Assembly (NCBI RefSeq): GCF_017352155.2
Contig: NZ_CP084319.1
Span: 186,001-250,000, forward strand
Length of the DNA stretch: 64,000 bases
Reading direction: 5' to 3'
From: Haloterrigena alkaliphila
GTDB lineage: Archaea > Halobacteriota > Halobacteria > Halobacteriales > Natrialbaceae
Of this stretch, positions 46,297 to 54,619 are shown one piece after another. The notes beneath the pieces were generated by a model. That model did not search any database. It saw only the letters and a list, made by a program, of their open reading frames with translations, and was not told where the DNA came from. Position 1 is the first letter of the stretch. Each line of letters starts with the position of its first letter. The translations under genes and the position numbers were made by a program.

Positions 46297-46749
46297 TTAC
46301 GGTGGATTTGACGCACTATTCAGCCGATCCAGGTCATCGTGCTCGTACGCTGCTCGCCACATCGTATGGACTGCACGAGTGACGAGTGACACCTCGGTCA
46401 CGTCGATACAGGACGGTTCGGCTGCCGTCGTGGTGGCCTCGGGAGGAGGATGGAAATGGATTTCGGGTGAGTGTGTATTCGGGTGCCGATCGAATCGCCA
46501 GTTAATGTCTTCGCTATCGACGTAATGAAACGAATACATCCCCAGTTCGCTCCACTGGATATCGAGTCGCGCAGCGTCGGCGTCTCCAAGGCCGTCGCTG
46601 AGACTGATCTGCAGTTCCGTGGGTGCGACGACGTCATCGTACGAGGTTGCGTCGACTAACGGCTCAAGCTCGAGCCAGAGGTCACGAATCTGCTGAAGCG
46701 CCGGGAGATAGATCGGTCCGAACTCGCCGGCTCGGTCGTCCTCGCTCAT
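46297..46749 (-). CDS. TumE-like (DUF6516-like) protein, putative toxin
   Basis: A 150-aa acidic protein. The core LDIQWSELGMYSFHYVDSED, then RFDRHPN and EIHFHPPP, followed by PSCIDVTEVSLVTRAVHTMW, resembles the TumE/DUF6516 family as I know it. That family is the toxin half of archaeal HTH-associated toxin-antitoxin pairs. It starts by a 4-bp ATGA overlap with the upstream winged-helix gene (46746-47258), the usual antitoxin-toxin order. I infer a toxin role from family resemblance and operon layout only. Confidence 0.6.
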   Translation of the reverse strand: MSEDDRAGEFGPIYLPALQQIRDLWLELEPLVDATSYDDVVAPTELQISLSDGLGDADAARLDIQWSELGMYSFHYVDSEDINWRFDRHPNTHSPEIHFHPPPEATTTAAEPSCIDVTEVSLVTRAVHTMWRAAYEHDDLDRLNSASNPP

Positions 46750-47258
46750 ACAGCAAGCTGGTGGCTGGCCTCGTCGTAGGCAAGTGCTGCTTGGGCGACG
46801 GCGAGATTCTGCCGCGTCGTTCGCCACGCGGTGAGGTCGTCCCAGCCCTCCGTCTCGTCGGCGTCGAGTTGCTGGCTGAGCTCTTCGGGTGACACCACGT
46901 CGTAGCGGTCCTCATAGCGTCGGATCTCGGCCTTCATTTCCTTGATGCTGTCGAGCAACTCCGGCCGATTGACTTCCTCACGAAGCTCGCGGATCCGCGA
47001 CATCAACACCCGGTCGCTGTTTCGCTTGTACAGCGTTGTTTGGCCGTCCTGCTCCGTCTCGGCGAAGCCCGTGTTCACGAGCGCCTTGCAGTGTCGACGT
47101 GCCGTCGGTTCGCTCACGAGGGCGCGGTCAGCGATCTCGGCTGCCGACTGCCCACCGTGGGTTTGCTCAACGATTTCGTACACCCGCTCGAATGGCGTGG
47201 TATCCTCTTTCCAGTCCGCTTTGACCTGTTCGTTGATGTCATCCCACGTCTCGGTCAT
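46746..47258 (-). CDS. DUF7342-type winged-helix regulator, putative antitoxin
   Basis: A 170-aa protein from ATG MTETWDDINEQVKADWKEDT. The winged helix spans ~20-75 (SAAEIADRALVSEPTARRHC as the HTH, then a wing GFAETEQDGQTTLYKRN). A long helical C-terminus (LREEVNRPELLDSIKEMKAE) could be the dimerisation or toxin-binding part. It overlaps the TumE-like gene by 4 bp. A palindrome at 47285-47307 upstream suits autorepression. It has the same family and operon plan as 53560-54114. Confidence 0.8.
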   Translation of the reverse strand: MTETWDDINEQVKADWKEDTTPFERVYEIVEQTHGGQSAAEIADRALVSEPTARRHCKALVNTGFAETEQDGQTTLYKRNSDRVLMSRIRELREEVNRPELLDSIKEMKAEIRRYEDRYDVVSPEELSQQLDADETEGWDDLTAWRTTRQNLAVAQAALAYDEASHQLAV

Positions 47259-47284
47259 ACTGGGTGCTACGCACTCTATGAACA

Positions 47285-47307
47285 AATAATTTCCTAAGAA
47301 AATTATT
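47285..47307. promoter_or_regulatory. AT-rich palindrome upstream of the 47258 regulator
   Basis: Eight-base arms AATAATTT and AAATTATT are separated by seven bases, about 27 bp before the ATG at 47258. It probably covers the TATA region and could be the operator bound by the regulator it precedes. Confidence 0.5.
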
Positions 47308-47420
47308 CCTTTCGACGGTGCTTGTATAGGAGCATCGTCAGGCTACCTGATTCAAGGAGAGAGTCCTGCTGTTCACGGCGGGCGTGAATTTGACAACTGT
47401 CGAACTGCCGCCGACACTGC

Positions 47421-47552
47421 TCAGTCTAGAGTATCCAAGTCTTTCGCCGCGTGGAGCAACATTCCTTCCCACGTTAGGCCGTGTTCCTTCTTAATTCGGT
47501 CTAACCGCTCATGCACGTCGTCGTCAACCACCACGTGGATGTTTTTCACCAT
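47421..47552 (-). CDS. Small RHH-like protein of the tnpB element (43 aa)
   Basis: [20 protein letters not shown] followed by [19 protein letters not shown] has the ribbon-helix-helix pattern: one beta strand with alternating hydrophobics, then two helices around a GLTW turn. Such genes lie divergently from tnpB in this haloarchaeal IS1341-like subtype. It is a probable DNA-binding regulator. Only 53 bp separate it from the tnpB start, so they share a promoter region. Confidence 0.65.
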   Translation of the reverse strand: MVKNIHVVVDDDVHERLDRIKKEHGLTWEGMLLHAAKDLDTLD

Positions 47553-47605
47553 ACAAACATACAAAAACTAAACATACATTAGCCTTCGGGTACAAGGAGA
47601 AGTTA

Positions 47606-48880
47606 ATGAAGCGGACCAACACGTTCGATGTGATTCCTCAGTCCGAGAAGGACGAGGAGTTGCTTCAACGCCTGTTGGACGCTTCTGCCGCTCTCTGGAA
47701 CGAAATCAACTACGAGCGCCGCGAACACTACGCCGACCCAAACGCCGACGTATGGGACATAAGCGAGTATCGCGGGCGGTACGGAGACACGCTCGGAGCT
47801 TCGACCGTTCAGCAAATCGAACGGAAGAACCGCGAAGCGTGGCGGTCGTTCTTCGCGCTCAAGAAGAAGGGCGAAGCCAACGGGAAGCCCGGATACTGGG
47901 GCAACGAACGCGAAGGACGCGAACTCCGAACGTACATCCGCAACACGTCGTACTCCGTCGAGTGGGGCGAATACTCCCGACTCGAAATTCTCGTCGGCCA
48001 AGACCTGAAAGACGAGTACGGTCTGGGACACCGCGAACGTCTCCGGCTCGAAGTCCGGGGCAACCCCAACTGGGAAGAGTACGACAAGCAGGGCCGGTTG
48101 GAGTTGTTCTGGGACGAGAACGCACAAACATTCAGGGCCTTTCAGCCAGTCACAATCGGCACTTCTCGGCTGGCACAACCACTGGCGGGCGAAACCGCCG
48201 CTCTGGACATTGGTGCGAACAATCTCGTCGCCTGTACGACCACGACCGGCACGCAACTGCTGTACGAAGGGCACGACTTGTTCGAGCGGTTTCGCGAGAC
48301 GACGCGAGAAATCGCGCGGTTGCAGTCGCTCTTGGACGACGGCCGGTACAGCAGCCACCGGATACGGTCGCTATACCGACGGCGGACACGACGACGCGAC
48401 CATGCCCAAGACGCGCTCGTACGCCACCTCATCGAACGGTTGCACAGTGAAGGTGTCTCCACGGTGTATGTCGGCGCGTTAACGGACGTACTCGATACGC
48501 ATTGGTCGGTCGAAGCGAACGCCAAGACGCACAACTTCTGGGCGTTCCGGCAGTTCATCGACCGACTCGCGTGTACTGCCGAGGAGTATGGTATGACGGT
48601 CGAAACTCGGTCGGAAGCGTGGACAAGCCAAGAGTGCCCACAGTGCGGTTCAACCGAGCGGACGACGCGCCACCGCGACACGCTGACGTGTCCGTGCGGC
48701 TTTGAGGGGCACGCGGACCTTACGGCAAGCGAGACGTTCCTGAGACGGCAGACGACGGTAACACGGCCGATGGCACGGCCTGTGCGCCTCAAGTGGAACG
48801 ACCACGAATGGTCAGAGTCACCACACTCTTGTTCCAACGAGGAGCGCACGAACCCGAAAGTTGCCTCCGTGGGCCGGTAA
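47606..48880 (+). CDS. tnpB: TnpB, possibly with an altered catalytic residue
   Basis: A 424-aa TnpB of a different branch from the other two. RuvC Asp 1 is in [14 protein letters not shown]. The second acidic position region reads [14 protein letters not shown], where relatives known to me have VGDL; here Ala replaces Asp. The third Asp is in [12 protein letters not shown]. The zinc finger is complete ([22 protein letters not shown]). If the Ala is real, the nuclease may be inactive while RNA and DNA binding remain. No ATG alternative is better than 47606. Confidence 0.88.
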   Translation: MKRTNTFDVIPQSEKDEELLQRLLDASAALWNEINYERREHYADPNADVWDISEYRGRYGDTLGASTVQQIERKNREAWRSFFALKKKGEANGKPGYWGNEREGRELRTYIRNTSYSVEWGEYSRLEILVGQDLKDEYGLGHRERLRLEVRGNPNWEEYDKQGRLELFWDENAQTFRAFQPVTIGTSRLAQPLAGETAALDIGANNLVACTTTTGTQLLYEGHDLFERFRETTREIARLQSLLDDGRYSSHRIRSLYRRRTRRRDHAQDALVRHLIERLHSEGVSTVYVGALTDVLDTHWSVEANAKTHNFWAFRQFIDRLACTAEEYGMTVETRSEAWTSQECPQCGSTERTTRHRDTLTCPCGFEGHADLTASETFLRRQTTVTRPMARPVRLKWNDHEWSESPHSCSNEERTNPKVASVGR

Positions 48881-48912
48881 GCGATACCCCCAGCGTGAGG
48901 AAACCCCGGCGT

Positions 48913-49851
48913 TCACGCCGGAGAGGATGTCATCTGCTCTTCTAACGTGTCTTGATGCGACCGGATGGTCGTTGCAGTGACGCTCGCCGCCGCAACGACT
49001 TCCGCCTGCGTCAGCCATCGTCCCTCTTCACGACCCACCTTATACAGACAGGCGGCTGCGAATCCTGATGGTTTGACACCCGACGCCACTCCTGTCGATT
49101 CAGACTGTTCAGCCAACCTTCGGGCTCGCTGTCGGATGTACGCTGGAACATCGAGTTCTGACGCAAGTCGGGGGATGAATTCGCTAGGGCGAACAGGCTG
49201 GGTCGGCAGCCCGAGTTCTGTATTCAGTGTCTTGTACGCATTCGTGACTCTCGATTGTTCAACGCGTGCTGCGTCGACGACGTCGTCGAGTAACCGCGAG
49301 TGGCCGTTACAGCGACAGACTCCATAGACGCTTGCTGCAGCTATCGCCTCGATTGATCGGCCTCGAAGCAGGTCTTCGCTTTGAGCGCTCCGGAACAGTT
49401 GACACGCCTGATCCCGAACCGAACCTGAGAGCTCGAGGACGCTCGCGATTCTTCGAACTTCACCCAAGCCGTGTGCGAGGTTTCGCTCGGCTTTCGACTG
49501 GAAGCGACCACGAGTCTGTTCACGCCGCATCCGGGATAGCTGCTGGCGCTTTCTCCCGGAGAGTTTGTTCCCGTTCGCATCTTTCCAGCGACCGATCTCG
49601 GTTGAAAGTCCTCGGTCATGACGTGCCGCTGTAAGTGGAGCACCCGTCCGCTTTCGCTGGTCCTGATCGTGAGTTCTCCATTCAGGACCCTGGTCGATTC
49701 GTTGTTCGTCAATAACGAGTCCACAGTCCTCACAGATGGTTTCGACCGAGTTGGTAGTGACCTGGCCATCGCACTCCGGACATAGGTTCGTGCTGGAGTT
49801 TGTCTGGACGTCCTCGTCGAAGCCCGTTTCGTAGATGTCTCTGGTTGCCAT
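48913..49851 (-). CDS. tfb: Transcription initiation factor IIB
   Basis: A 312-aa TFB. The N-terminal zinc ribbon has cysteines 24, 27, 40 and 43 (CPECDGQ and CEDC), followed by the B-reader/linker (GPEWRTHDQDQRKRTGAPLT). Two cyclin repeats follow (around LFRSAQSEDLLRGRSIEAIA and GFAAACLYKVGREEGRWLTQ). It bridges TBP and RNA polymerase. The last six residues, MTSSPA, and the stop codon come from the right end of the abutting tnpB element. It is one of probably several TFBs, located in accessory DNA. Start MATRDIYETG is chosen over upstream ATGs inside the leader. Confidence 0.95.
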   Translation of the reverse strand: MATRDIYETGFDEDVQTNSSTNLCPECDGQVTTNSVETICEDCGLVIDEQRIDQGPEWRTHDQDQRKRTGAPLTAARHDRGLSTEIGRWKDANGNKLSGRKRQQLSRMRREQTRGRFQSKAERNLAHGLGEVRRIASVLELSGSVRDQACQLFRSAQSEDLLRGRSIEAIAAASVYGVCRCNGHSRLLDDVVDAARVEQSRVTNAYKTLNTELGLPTQPVRPSEFIPRLASELDVPAYIRQRARRLAEQSESTGVASGVKPSGFAAACLYKVGREEGRWLTQAEVVAAASVTATTIRSHQDTLEEQMTSSPA

Positions 49852-49891
49852 TGTTCTCATCGTGTTTCGGGGAACCCACCAGTACGGTGAG

Positions 49892-49910
49892 CCCCTCACC
49901 CATTGAGGGG
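49892..49910 (-). promoter_or_regulatory. Leader hairpin A, upstream of tfb
   Basis: Read on the minus strand: GTTTTTCGT, then stem CCCCTCA, loop ATGGG, stem TGAGGGG, 40 bp before the tfb ATG. It shares the T-run / GC stem / (A)TGGGTGAG pattern with the elements at 54638-54655, 55786-55810 and 56283-56306. Confidence 0.55.
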
Positions 49911-50056
49911 ACGAAAAACTCTGTGCAGGACTGCCGAATCTACTGAGGGATTTGGCGGGATTGAATTACGGTGTCGTAGTCCTCGAAAACGTAATGAAGG
50001 GCACTATGAGCGCCGAGGCCGTTTCTCCTATGCATGCCCATACGGGAATCAACTTT

Positions 50057-52081
50057 TCAGATATGTTGCTCAACCGGCTCCAAGGCGTAGAACTCCTCCA
50101 GCTTGTCCCGGCCGGTCAGGTTTGAATCCGCCATCGCCACAATCAGTTGGTAGCTTTCCAGGATTTCAGGAAGCTCCAACAAGAAGTCCGTAACGTCTGC
50201 TGCGTTCTCATCGTCCGGACCATTCCCGTACGGCGAGTCAATCAGCAGCAGTTTGAGCGGAACCGTCTCGCGCTCCTCCTCTAACTCTGCCAAAACCGTA
50301 GTGTGGAAAAGCAGCATATGCAGAAGGAGCTCTGCATCAGTCTGTCCCAACAGTCCTGGCGATCTCTGTGTGTTGTCTGTCCGGTGGATCGTGTAGCTGT
50401 ACGAATCGCCTCTGTCGAAGCGGACACCGGTGGCATTGGCAAAGGTGCCGCGTGTGAAGACGTCCAAGAGGGATTCCATCCGTTCTTCCAGTCTGTTCTT
50501 CAACCGTCGACGGGCTTTCTTCCGCTCCTCGGATATAATGCTTTGATAGGACTCCAACGCATCCATCCGCTGCTCCTTCCTCTGTCCTTCCTCGTCAATT
50601 TGGCTCCACTCCCATACCTGCCGGGCAACACCATGCAACGTGCCCTTCTTTGCGTCAATACTGAGCTCAAGAGAAGTGTTCTTGTCCCGCAAATTTTCGA
50701 TTTCCTGCTCTACCTTCTCCTTCTCACGCTTGTACTCTGCAAAGCCAGACTGCTCCTCCCGCAATTTTAGGGTTTCAAGCTGGTCTCTCTTCTCCTCCAG
50801 CTCCTCTTCCAAGAACTCGATCTCGCCCTCCAGTGTCCTCTGCCGGCTCTCCAATTCTTCCAGTTCTTCCTGCCTTTTCTCCCGCTCAACTACCTCGCCT
50901 TCCTCGTCAACCTCAGACACCGTTTCGTAACGGTCATCCGGAGCATCCTTCCCGCAGAGTGGACAGTCGCCGTGGTCGTTGAAACGTTGCTGCTGCTCCG
51001 GGTCAACATCGCGGGTGCAGACCGGACACCGGTTCGGCAGTGAGATCAGCTGTTGGATTTCCTGTAAAGCGGGTGCAATCTCGTCGGTTGCAGTTTCATC
51101 CTTCAACTTAGAGATTTCCTGCTTCACACTCCGGAACTCGTCCTCCTTCTCTTGGAGACGAGACTGAGTATCCGATATCTCATCCTTCAAATCGATTTTC
51201 TCGGAGAGAGCTGAGTCTGTCTCGCTCTTATCGAGAAGCCGGTCAAGTTCCTCCCGTCTTTCTACCTTCTCAGAAAGCTGGTCCTCCTTCTCTTGGAGAC
51301 GAGACTGAGTATCCGATATCTCATCCTTCAAATCGATTTTCTCGGAGAGAGCTGAGTCTGTCTCGCTCTTATCGAGAAGCCGGTCAAGTTCCTCCCGTCT
51401 TTCTACCTTCTCAGAAAGCTGGTCCTCTACCTGTTCCTGCTCCTGCCGCAGCTCCTGGATTTCGTCATTGATCCGTTTAGCCCGCTGCTTGTACTCCAGC
51501 AACCGAGTCTTCGCTTCCTGTTCTTCGTCCTCCAACTTGCACTCCTCAAGTTCACTGCGTATCGCCCTATCCACCTTGGTGAGCTTGATACCGAACAGGA
51601 GATCGATCAGATCTGTGGCCTCGTCCCAACCATAGAAGCTGCGGAGGTCACCGGAGATAATGCTGAACAAGGAGAATAGGTTGAACCGGTCGAAACCCTG
51701 CTCATACAGCGGTGTGATGCCGATTAAGTCGTCGACTTCTGACTGGGTGCGCTGCTCCGCCTCGCTGTGTTCACTGTCCTCCGGATTTTCGATGACGTTG
51801 GGCTTATTGTAGCCTTCATAGCTCTGATTCCGCTCCATCTCCCGGTGGACTAGGTAGTTGCGGCGGCCCTTCCGCCAGTACCCGTCGGTTTTTAGCTTCT
51901 TGTAGTTCCGGTTGATCGGTCTCGTGATCAATGGATCGTCATTGTCTCTGCCGAATAGGTTGAACCGGGTGGCCTCAATGAAGCTGCTCTTCCCTTTCGA
52001 GTTTCGTCCGTGAATGATGGTGGCCCGGTCAGGAATGGAAACGTCCAACTCATCAATGACTTTGAACCCTTCAATATCCAT
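50057..52081 (-). CDS. Rad50/SMC-like ATPase with zinc hook and duplicated coiled coil
   Basis: A 674-aa protein. The N-terminal half-ATPase has Walker A GRNSKGKS at 25-32. Long coiled coils (~200-345 and ~385-520) flank a zinc-hook-like pair CPVC ... CPLC (~346-372). The C-terminal half-ATPase has Walker B LKLLLIDSPYGN and a signature-like LLGQTDAELLLHM. A perfect 141-bp tandem duplication (51141-51422) repeats 47 residues of the first coiled coil. The start is the ATG at 52081; upstream codons (DELVSLTR) may belong to it but sit at a junction with a truncated gene. It probably tethers or processes DNA. No nuclease partner is adjacent. Confidence 0.85.
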   Translation of the reverse strand: MDIEGFKVIDELDVSIPDRATIIHGRNSKGKSSFIEATRFNLFGRDNDDPLITRPINRNYKKLKTDGYWRKGRRNYLVHREMERNQSYEGYNKPNVIENPEDSEHSEAEQRTQSEVDDLIGITPLYEQGFDRFNLFSLFSIISGDLRSFYGWDEATDLIDLLFGIKLTKVDRAIRSELEECKLEDEEQEAKTRLLEYKQRAKRINDEIQELRQEQEQVEDQLSEKVERREELDRLLDKSETDSALSEKIDLKDEISDTQSRLQEKEDQLSEKVERREELDRLLDKSETDSALSEKIDLKDEISDTQSRLQEKEDEFRSVKQEISKLKDETATDEIAPALQEIQQLISLPNRCPVCTRDVDPEQQQRFNDHGDCPLCGKDAPDDRYETVSEVDEEGEVVEREKRQEELEELESRQRTLEGEIEFLEEELEEKRDQLETLKLREEQSGFAEYKREKEKVEQEIENLRDKNTSLELSIDAKKGTLHGVARQVWEWSQIDEEGQRKEQRMDALESYQSIISEERKKARRRLKNRLEERMESLLDVFTRGTFANATGVRFDRGDSYSYTIHRTDNTQRSPGLLGQTDAELLLHMLLFHTTVLAELEEERETVPLKLLLIDSPYGNGPDDENAADVTDFLLELPEILESYQLIVAMADSNLTGRDKLEEFYALEPVEQHI
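51141..51422. repeat. Perfect 2 x 141-bp tandem duplication inside the ATPase gene
   Basis: 51141-51281 and 51282-51422 appear identical base for base. Each encodes 47 residues of coiled coil (containing EKVERREELDRLLDKSETDS), keeping the frame. It is very recent or under gene conversion. Confidence 0.9.
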
Positions 52082-52089
52082 TCGGGTCA

Positions 52090-52828
52090 GGGAGACCAGC
52101 TCGTCGCAACACACGGGCATGCCGACCACATCGGCGGCCACGATGCGATCATCGAACACTACGAAACCGAACGTGATGGCATCGGCACAGCCTACGACTC
52201 TGGCGTTGCACACACGAGCCAGACCTACGAGCGATATCTCGACACCATCGAAGACCACGACATCGAACTTCTGGTCGTCGAAGACGGCAATCACTTCGAG
52301 TTCGGCAACGCGAACGTCGACGTGCTCAACCCGCCCGAAGGAGACTCGGGTTCCGACCTTCACGATAATAGTGTAGCACTCTCCATCGAGTTCGGTGAGT
52401 TCTCTTATCTCACCACCGGCGATGCGGAAACCGCTGCGGAGCAACGAATGGTTGACGAACATGGAGACCAACTCGAGGCAGACGCGTATCAGGCGGGCCA
52501 CCACGGTTCGACGACGTCCTCGACAACACCGTTCATGGACCAGGTGACACCGGACGTGGCGATCATCTCGAGTGCGTATGACTCCCAGTACGGCCATCCA
52601 CACGATGAGGTTCTCGAGGACTTCGCTGATCAAGGAATCGAAACGTACTGGACCGCCGTTCACGGCGACGTCGTCCTCACGACTGACGGGAGCGATGTCG
52701 AACTCGAGACGGAACACGAGTTCTCGACTGATGCTGCAGCTCTCCCCGAGGCGAAACCAGATGATGACGACACACAGGCCTCGCTCACCCACCCGATTGA
52801 CGTGCCTACAGCACCACTAGTCGGCTAA
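52090..52828 (+). pseudogene. ComEC-like metallo-beta-lactamase gene lacking its 5' third
   Basis: The frame from LVATHGHADHIGGHDAIIEH to PTAPLVG is the C-terminal two-thirds of a secreted or ComEC-type metallo-beta-lactamase, with HxHxDH in THGHADHIGG, a later metal Asp in LTTGDAETAA and a His in AGHHGSTTSS. The signal peptide and first strands are missing. Upstream of about 52090 the DNA belongs to the divergent ATPase gene, so the 5' end was replaced at this junction. The downstream DUF3006 gene overlaps its stop. Confidence 0.8.
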
Positions 52829-53103
52829 TGAGTGAGACGTACACCGCGACGCTCGATCGGATCGTCGACGGACAGACAGCGGTGCTCTTGCTCGAAGAGG
52901 ACGACGAGACCGTCGACCAACTCGACGTCGCCGTAACGACGTTGCCACCGGAGGCTCAGCACGAAGGGGCAGTTCTCAAGATTTCTGTCGAAGCAAGCGA
53001 ACTCTGCGAAGCCGAATACCTTCCTGAAGTCACACAGTCTCGCAAGGAGTCTGCACAGGAGCACCTCGATCGTCTCTCGACGAGGTTATCGGATCGAGAG
53101 TAA
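52828..53103 (+). CDS. DUF3006 domain protein
   Basis: A 91-aa acidic protein with the DUF3006 pattern TATLDRIVDGQTAVLLLEED followed by LPPEAQHEGAVLKI. DUF3006 genes regularly follow ComEC-like metallo-beta-lactamase genes, as here (start overlaps the truncated gene's stop by one base). A role with its MBL partner is presumed, but that partner is damaged and may be unexpressed. Confidence 0.9.
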   Translation: MSETYTATLDRIVDGQTAVLLLEEDDETVDQLDVAVTTLPPEAQHEGAVLKISVEASELCEAEYLPEVTQSRKESAQEHLDRLSTRLSDRE

Positions 53104-53108
53104 CAAAT

Positions 53109-53552
53109 TCAGTCCGTAATTGTTCCCTCAACCCTTGCAGGGAGTCGCTGCAGGCAGGTTTCCAGAAAACTCAGGGGCGCTTCCGCCTCGAGGTGTCCAG
53201 GTTCGTGGATTAGTTCCTCATCAGTCTCGATCTGGAAGTGAGTTGTCCCAAGGTCTTCGTGGTCGTCATCTTTGTGCCATCCCAGACTGACTGCATCGTC
53301 GGCCCACTGCACACGCTGGACATCAGTACCAGCACGGGGACGCCAGGCAACCTCAAAAGTAGTCTGTTTTCGTGGAAATTCTTTCCCTAAGAACATCTCA
53401 GTATCAACGTCGGCAACAACAGATCGAGGACGGAGTCGTGATGGTCGATACTGGACGTTGGAAAAACCAGGTTCTTTCTCGAGGCGTTCTTTGATCCGAC
53501 GAAGTCCTTCGCGCCGAGTGAATCCTCGGCCGCCAGCAAGAAACAGTACCAT
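53109..53552 (-). CDS. Partner protein of the second HTH module, putative toxin
   Basis: A 147-aa protein starting MVLFLAGGRGFTRREGLRRI; upstream codons in frame overlap the regulator and are unlikely. A conserved-looking core WADDAVSLGWHKDDDHEDLG then THFQIE is reminiscent of the WxxLGxYxFHY / HFH region of the TumE-like protein at 46297, but clear homology is not visible by eye. It follows the regulator by 7 bp. A toxin role is inferred only from the matching operon plan. Confidence 0.6.
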   Translation of the reverse strand: MVLFLAGGRGFTRREGLRRIKERLEKEPGFSNVQYRPSRLRPRSVVADVDTEMFLGKEFPRKQTTFEVAWRPRAGTDVQRVQWADDAVSLGWHKDDDHEDLGTTHFQIETDEELIHEPGHLEAEAPLSFLETCLQRLPARVEGTITD

Positions 53553-53559
53553 CTGTTTG

Positions 53560-54114
53560 TTAGCCTTCTTGCGGGAGCGTCCCTGTGCCAATCTCCCCGA
53601 TACGCGGATCTGCGTCAAGCTTCGTCAGTGAACTCTGCAGGCTGATGGCAAGCTGAAGCGCTTCCCGTACCTGGATGTTGTACTCCCATTCCTCGATAGT
53701 CTCGAGGCGCTCACGTCGATCGCTGGACGACAGATCCTCACGTCCAATACTCCGGCGAAGTTCTTCGAGTGACTCGACGTCGTACGCTGCTTTCCACGAG
53801 TCGATTTCGTCACCGATTGCACGCAATTCATTGGTGAGTTCGTCTACAGACTGTTCTTCAGCGAGGGTGCGGACTTCGCGCAGGAATTGCGTGATGTCGT
53901 CTGGCTTGTAGCACATACCGTCAGCTGTTTCGACGACCTCGAGGTCGCCCTGATCGGCCATGCGATCGAGATATTTGGCAGCCGTATCCCTCGAGACATC
54001 CGCCTCTTCGGCAATCCAGCCAGCATTTTGTGGCGTCGTTCGAGTCAACGCAACATGCCTGACGCGGTCAGCAGCGTCCATCTCCGCTGGCCATGCACGT
54101 GATTGATCGCTCAT
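53560..54114 (-). CDS. DUF7342-type winged-helix regulator, putative antitoxin
   Basis: A 184-aa protein. The winged helix (~30-75) has IAEEADVSRDTAAKYLDRMA and wing GDLEVVETADGMCYKPDD. A long helical region follows (LREVRTLAEEQSVDELTNEL; WKAAYDVESLEELRRSIG), as in the regulator at 46746. It has the same order as that pair: regulator first, small partner next. I chose the ATG at 54114. It is the second member of this module type in about 8 kb. Confidence 0.8.
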   Translation of the reverse strand: MSDQSRAWPAEMDAADRVRHVALTRTTPQNAGWIAEEADVSRDTAAKYLDRMADQGDLEVVETADGMCYKPDDITQFLREVRTLAEEQSVDELTNELRAIGDEIDSWKAAYDVESLEELRRSIGREDLSSSDRRERLETIEEWEYNIQVREALQLAISLQSSLTKLDADPRIGEIGTGTLPQEG

Positions 54115-54179
54115 TGGTCCCTGTAGAGTTGCCTTGGACTAATAGTTTGGCATGCTTCCGAATTATTTCGTATCTCTCG

Positions 54180-54614
54180 CTAAGGAAGTTGTCTGATCGG
54201 TTTGAGCACGAAACAGTCACGTCGACACGTTGCATCGAAATCCGGATCTGATGTCTCTGGCCGAGATCGTGCCAACCTGTTCACGAACTCTGTTCGAAGT
54301 TCCTCCCGACCGAGTGTCTCGGTATGCCAACCAACTCGAGCATCGTAGTGATACTTTAAGAAGACCTCTCCTCGAGGATTCTCTGCGGTATACTGTGTGC
54401 GTTTGGTGCCCCAGAGATGTGACGACCGGTACTCGGCAGCGAGGCCTTCATGTGTGAGTTCGATCAGAACCCACTCCACGTACGAGACGATCGAGACTCT
54501 GCTACGGTCGTTTGGAACAGAGAGGTGTCGACGAGTCTCCCGTGACGTGGCCGTTATCTCTCGAGGCGTCTTGTAGCCGACTCCCGGTTTCGGTGTTGGT
54601 GGTTCAGAACTCAT
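54180..54614 (-). CDS. Hypothetical plasmid-type protein
   Basis: A 144-aa protein with a Pro-rich, charged N-terminus (SSEPPTPKPGVGYKTPREIT), then a strand-rich domain (SYVEWVLIELTHEGLAAEYR, GEVFLKYHYDARVGWHTETL). No family recognised. The ATG is preceded by the inverted repeat 54620-54646 and hairpin leader D. Confidence 0.6.
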   Translation of the reverse strand: MSSEPPTPKPGVGYKTPREITATSRETRRHLSVPNDRSRVSIVSYVEWVLIELTHEGLAAEYRSSHLWGTKRTQYTAENPRGEVFLKYHYDARVGWHTETLGREELRTEFVNRLARSRPETSDPDFDATCRRDCFVLKPIRQLP

Positions 54615-54619
54615 AGTCA

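Larger units (their letters stand above)
47350..48930 (+). mobile_element. IS200/IS605-type element with tnpB (IS1341-like), second subtype
   Basis: A small RHH-like gene on the minus strand and tnpB on the plus strand lie between a left hairpin (47372-47388, TTCACG / CGTGAA) and a right hairpin (48906-48921, CCGGCG TTCA CGCCGG). There is no tnpA. The right end runs into the 3' end of the TFB gene, whose stop codon lies in the hairpin loop. Outer boundaries are approximate. Confidence 0.7.

Noticed and set aside
52082-52792. N-terminal extension of the ATPase frame (about 237 further codons)
   Set aside because: It is antisense to the metallo-beta-lactamase gene; true ATPase sequence begins at or a few codons before 52081.
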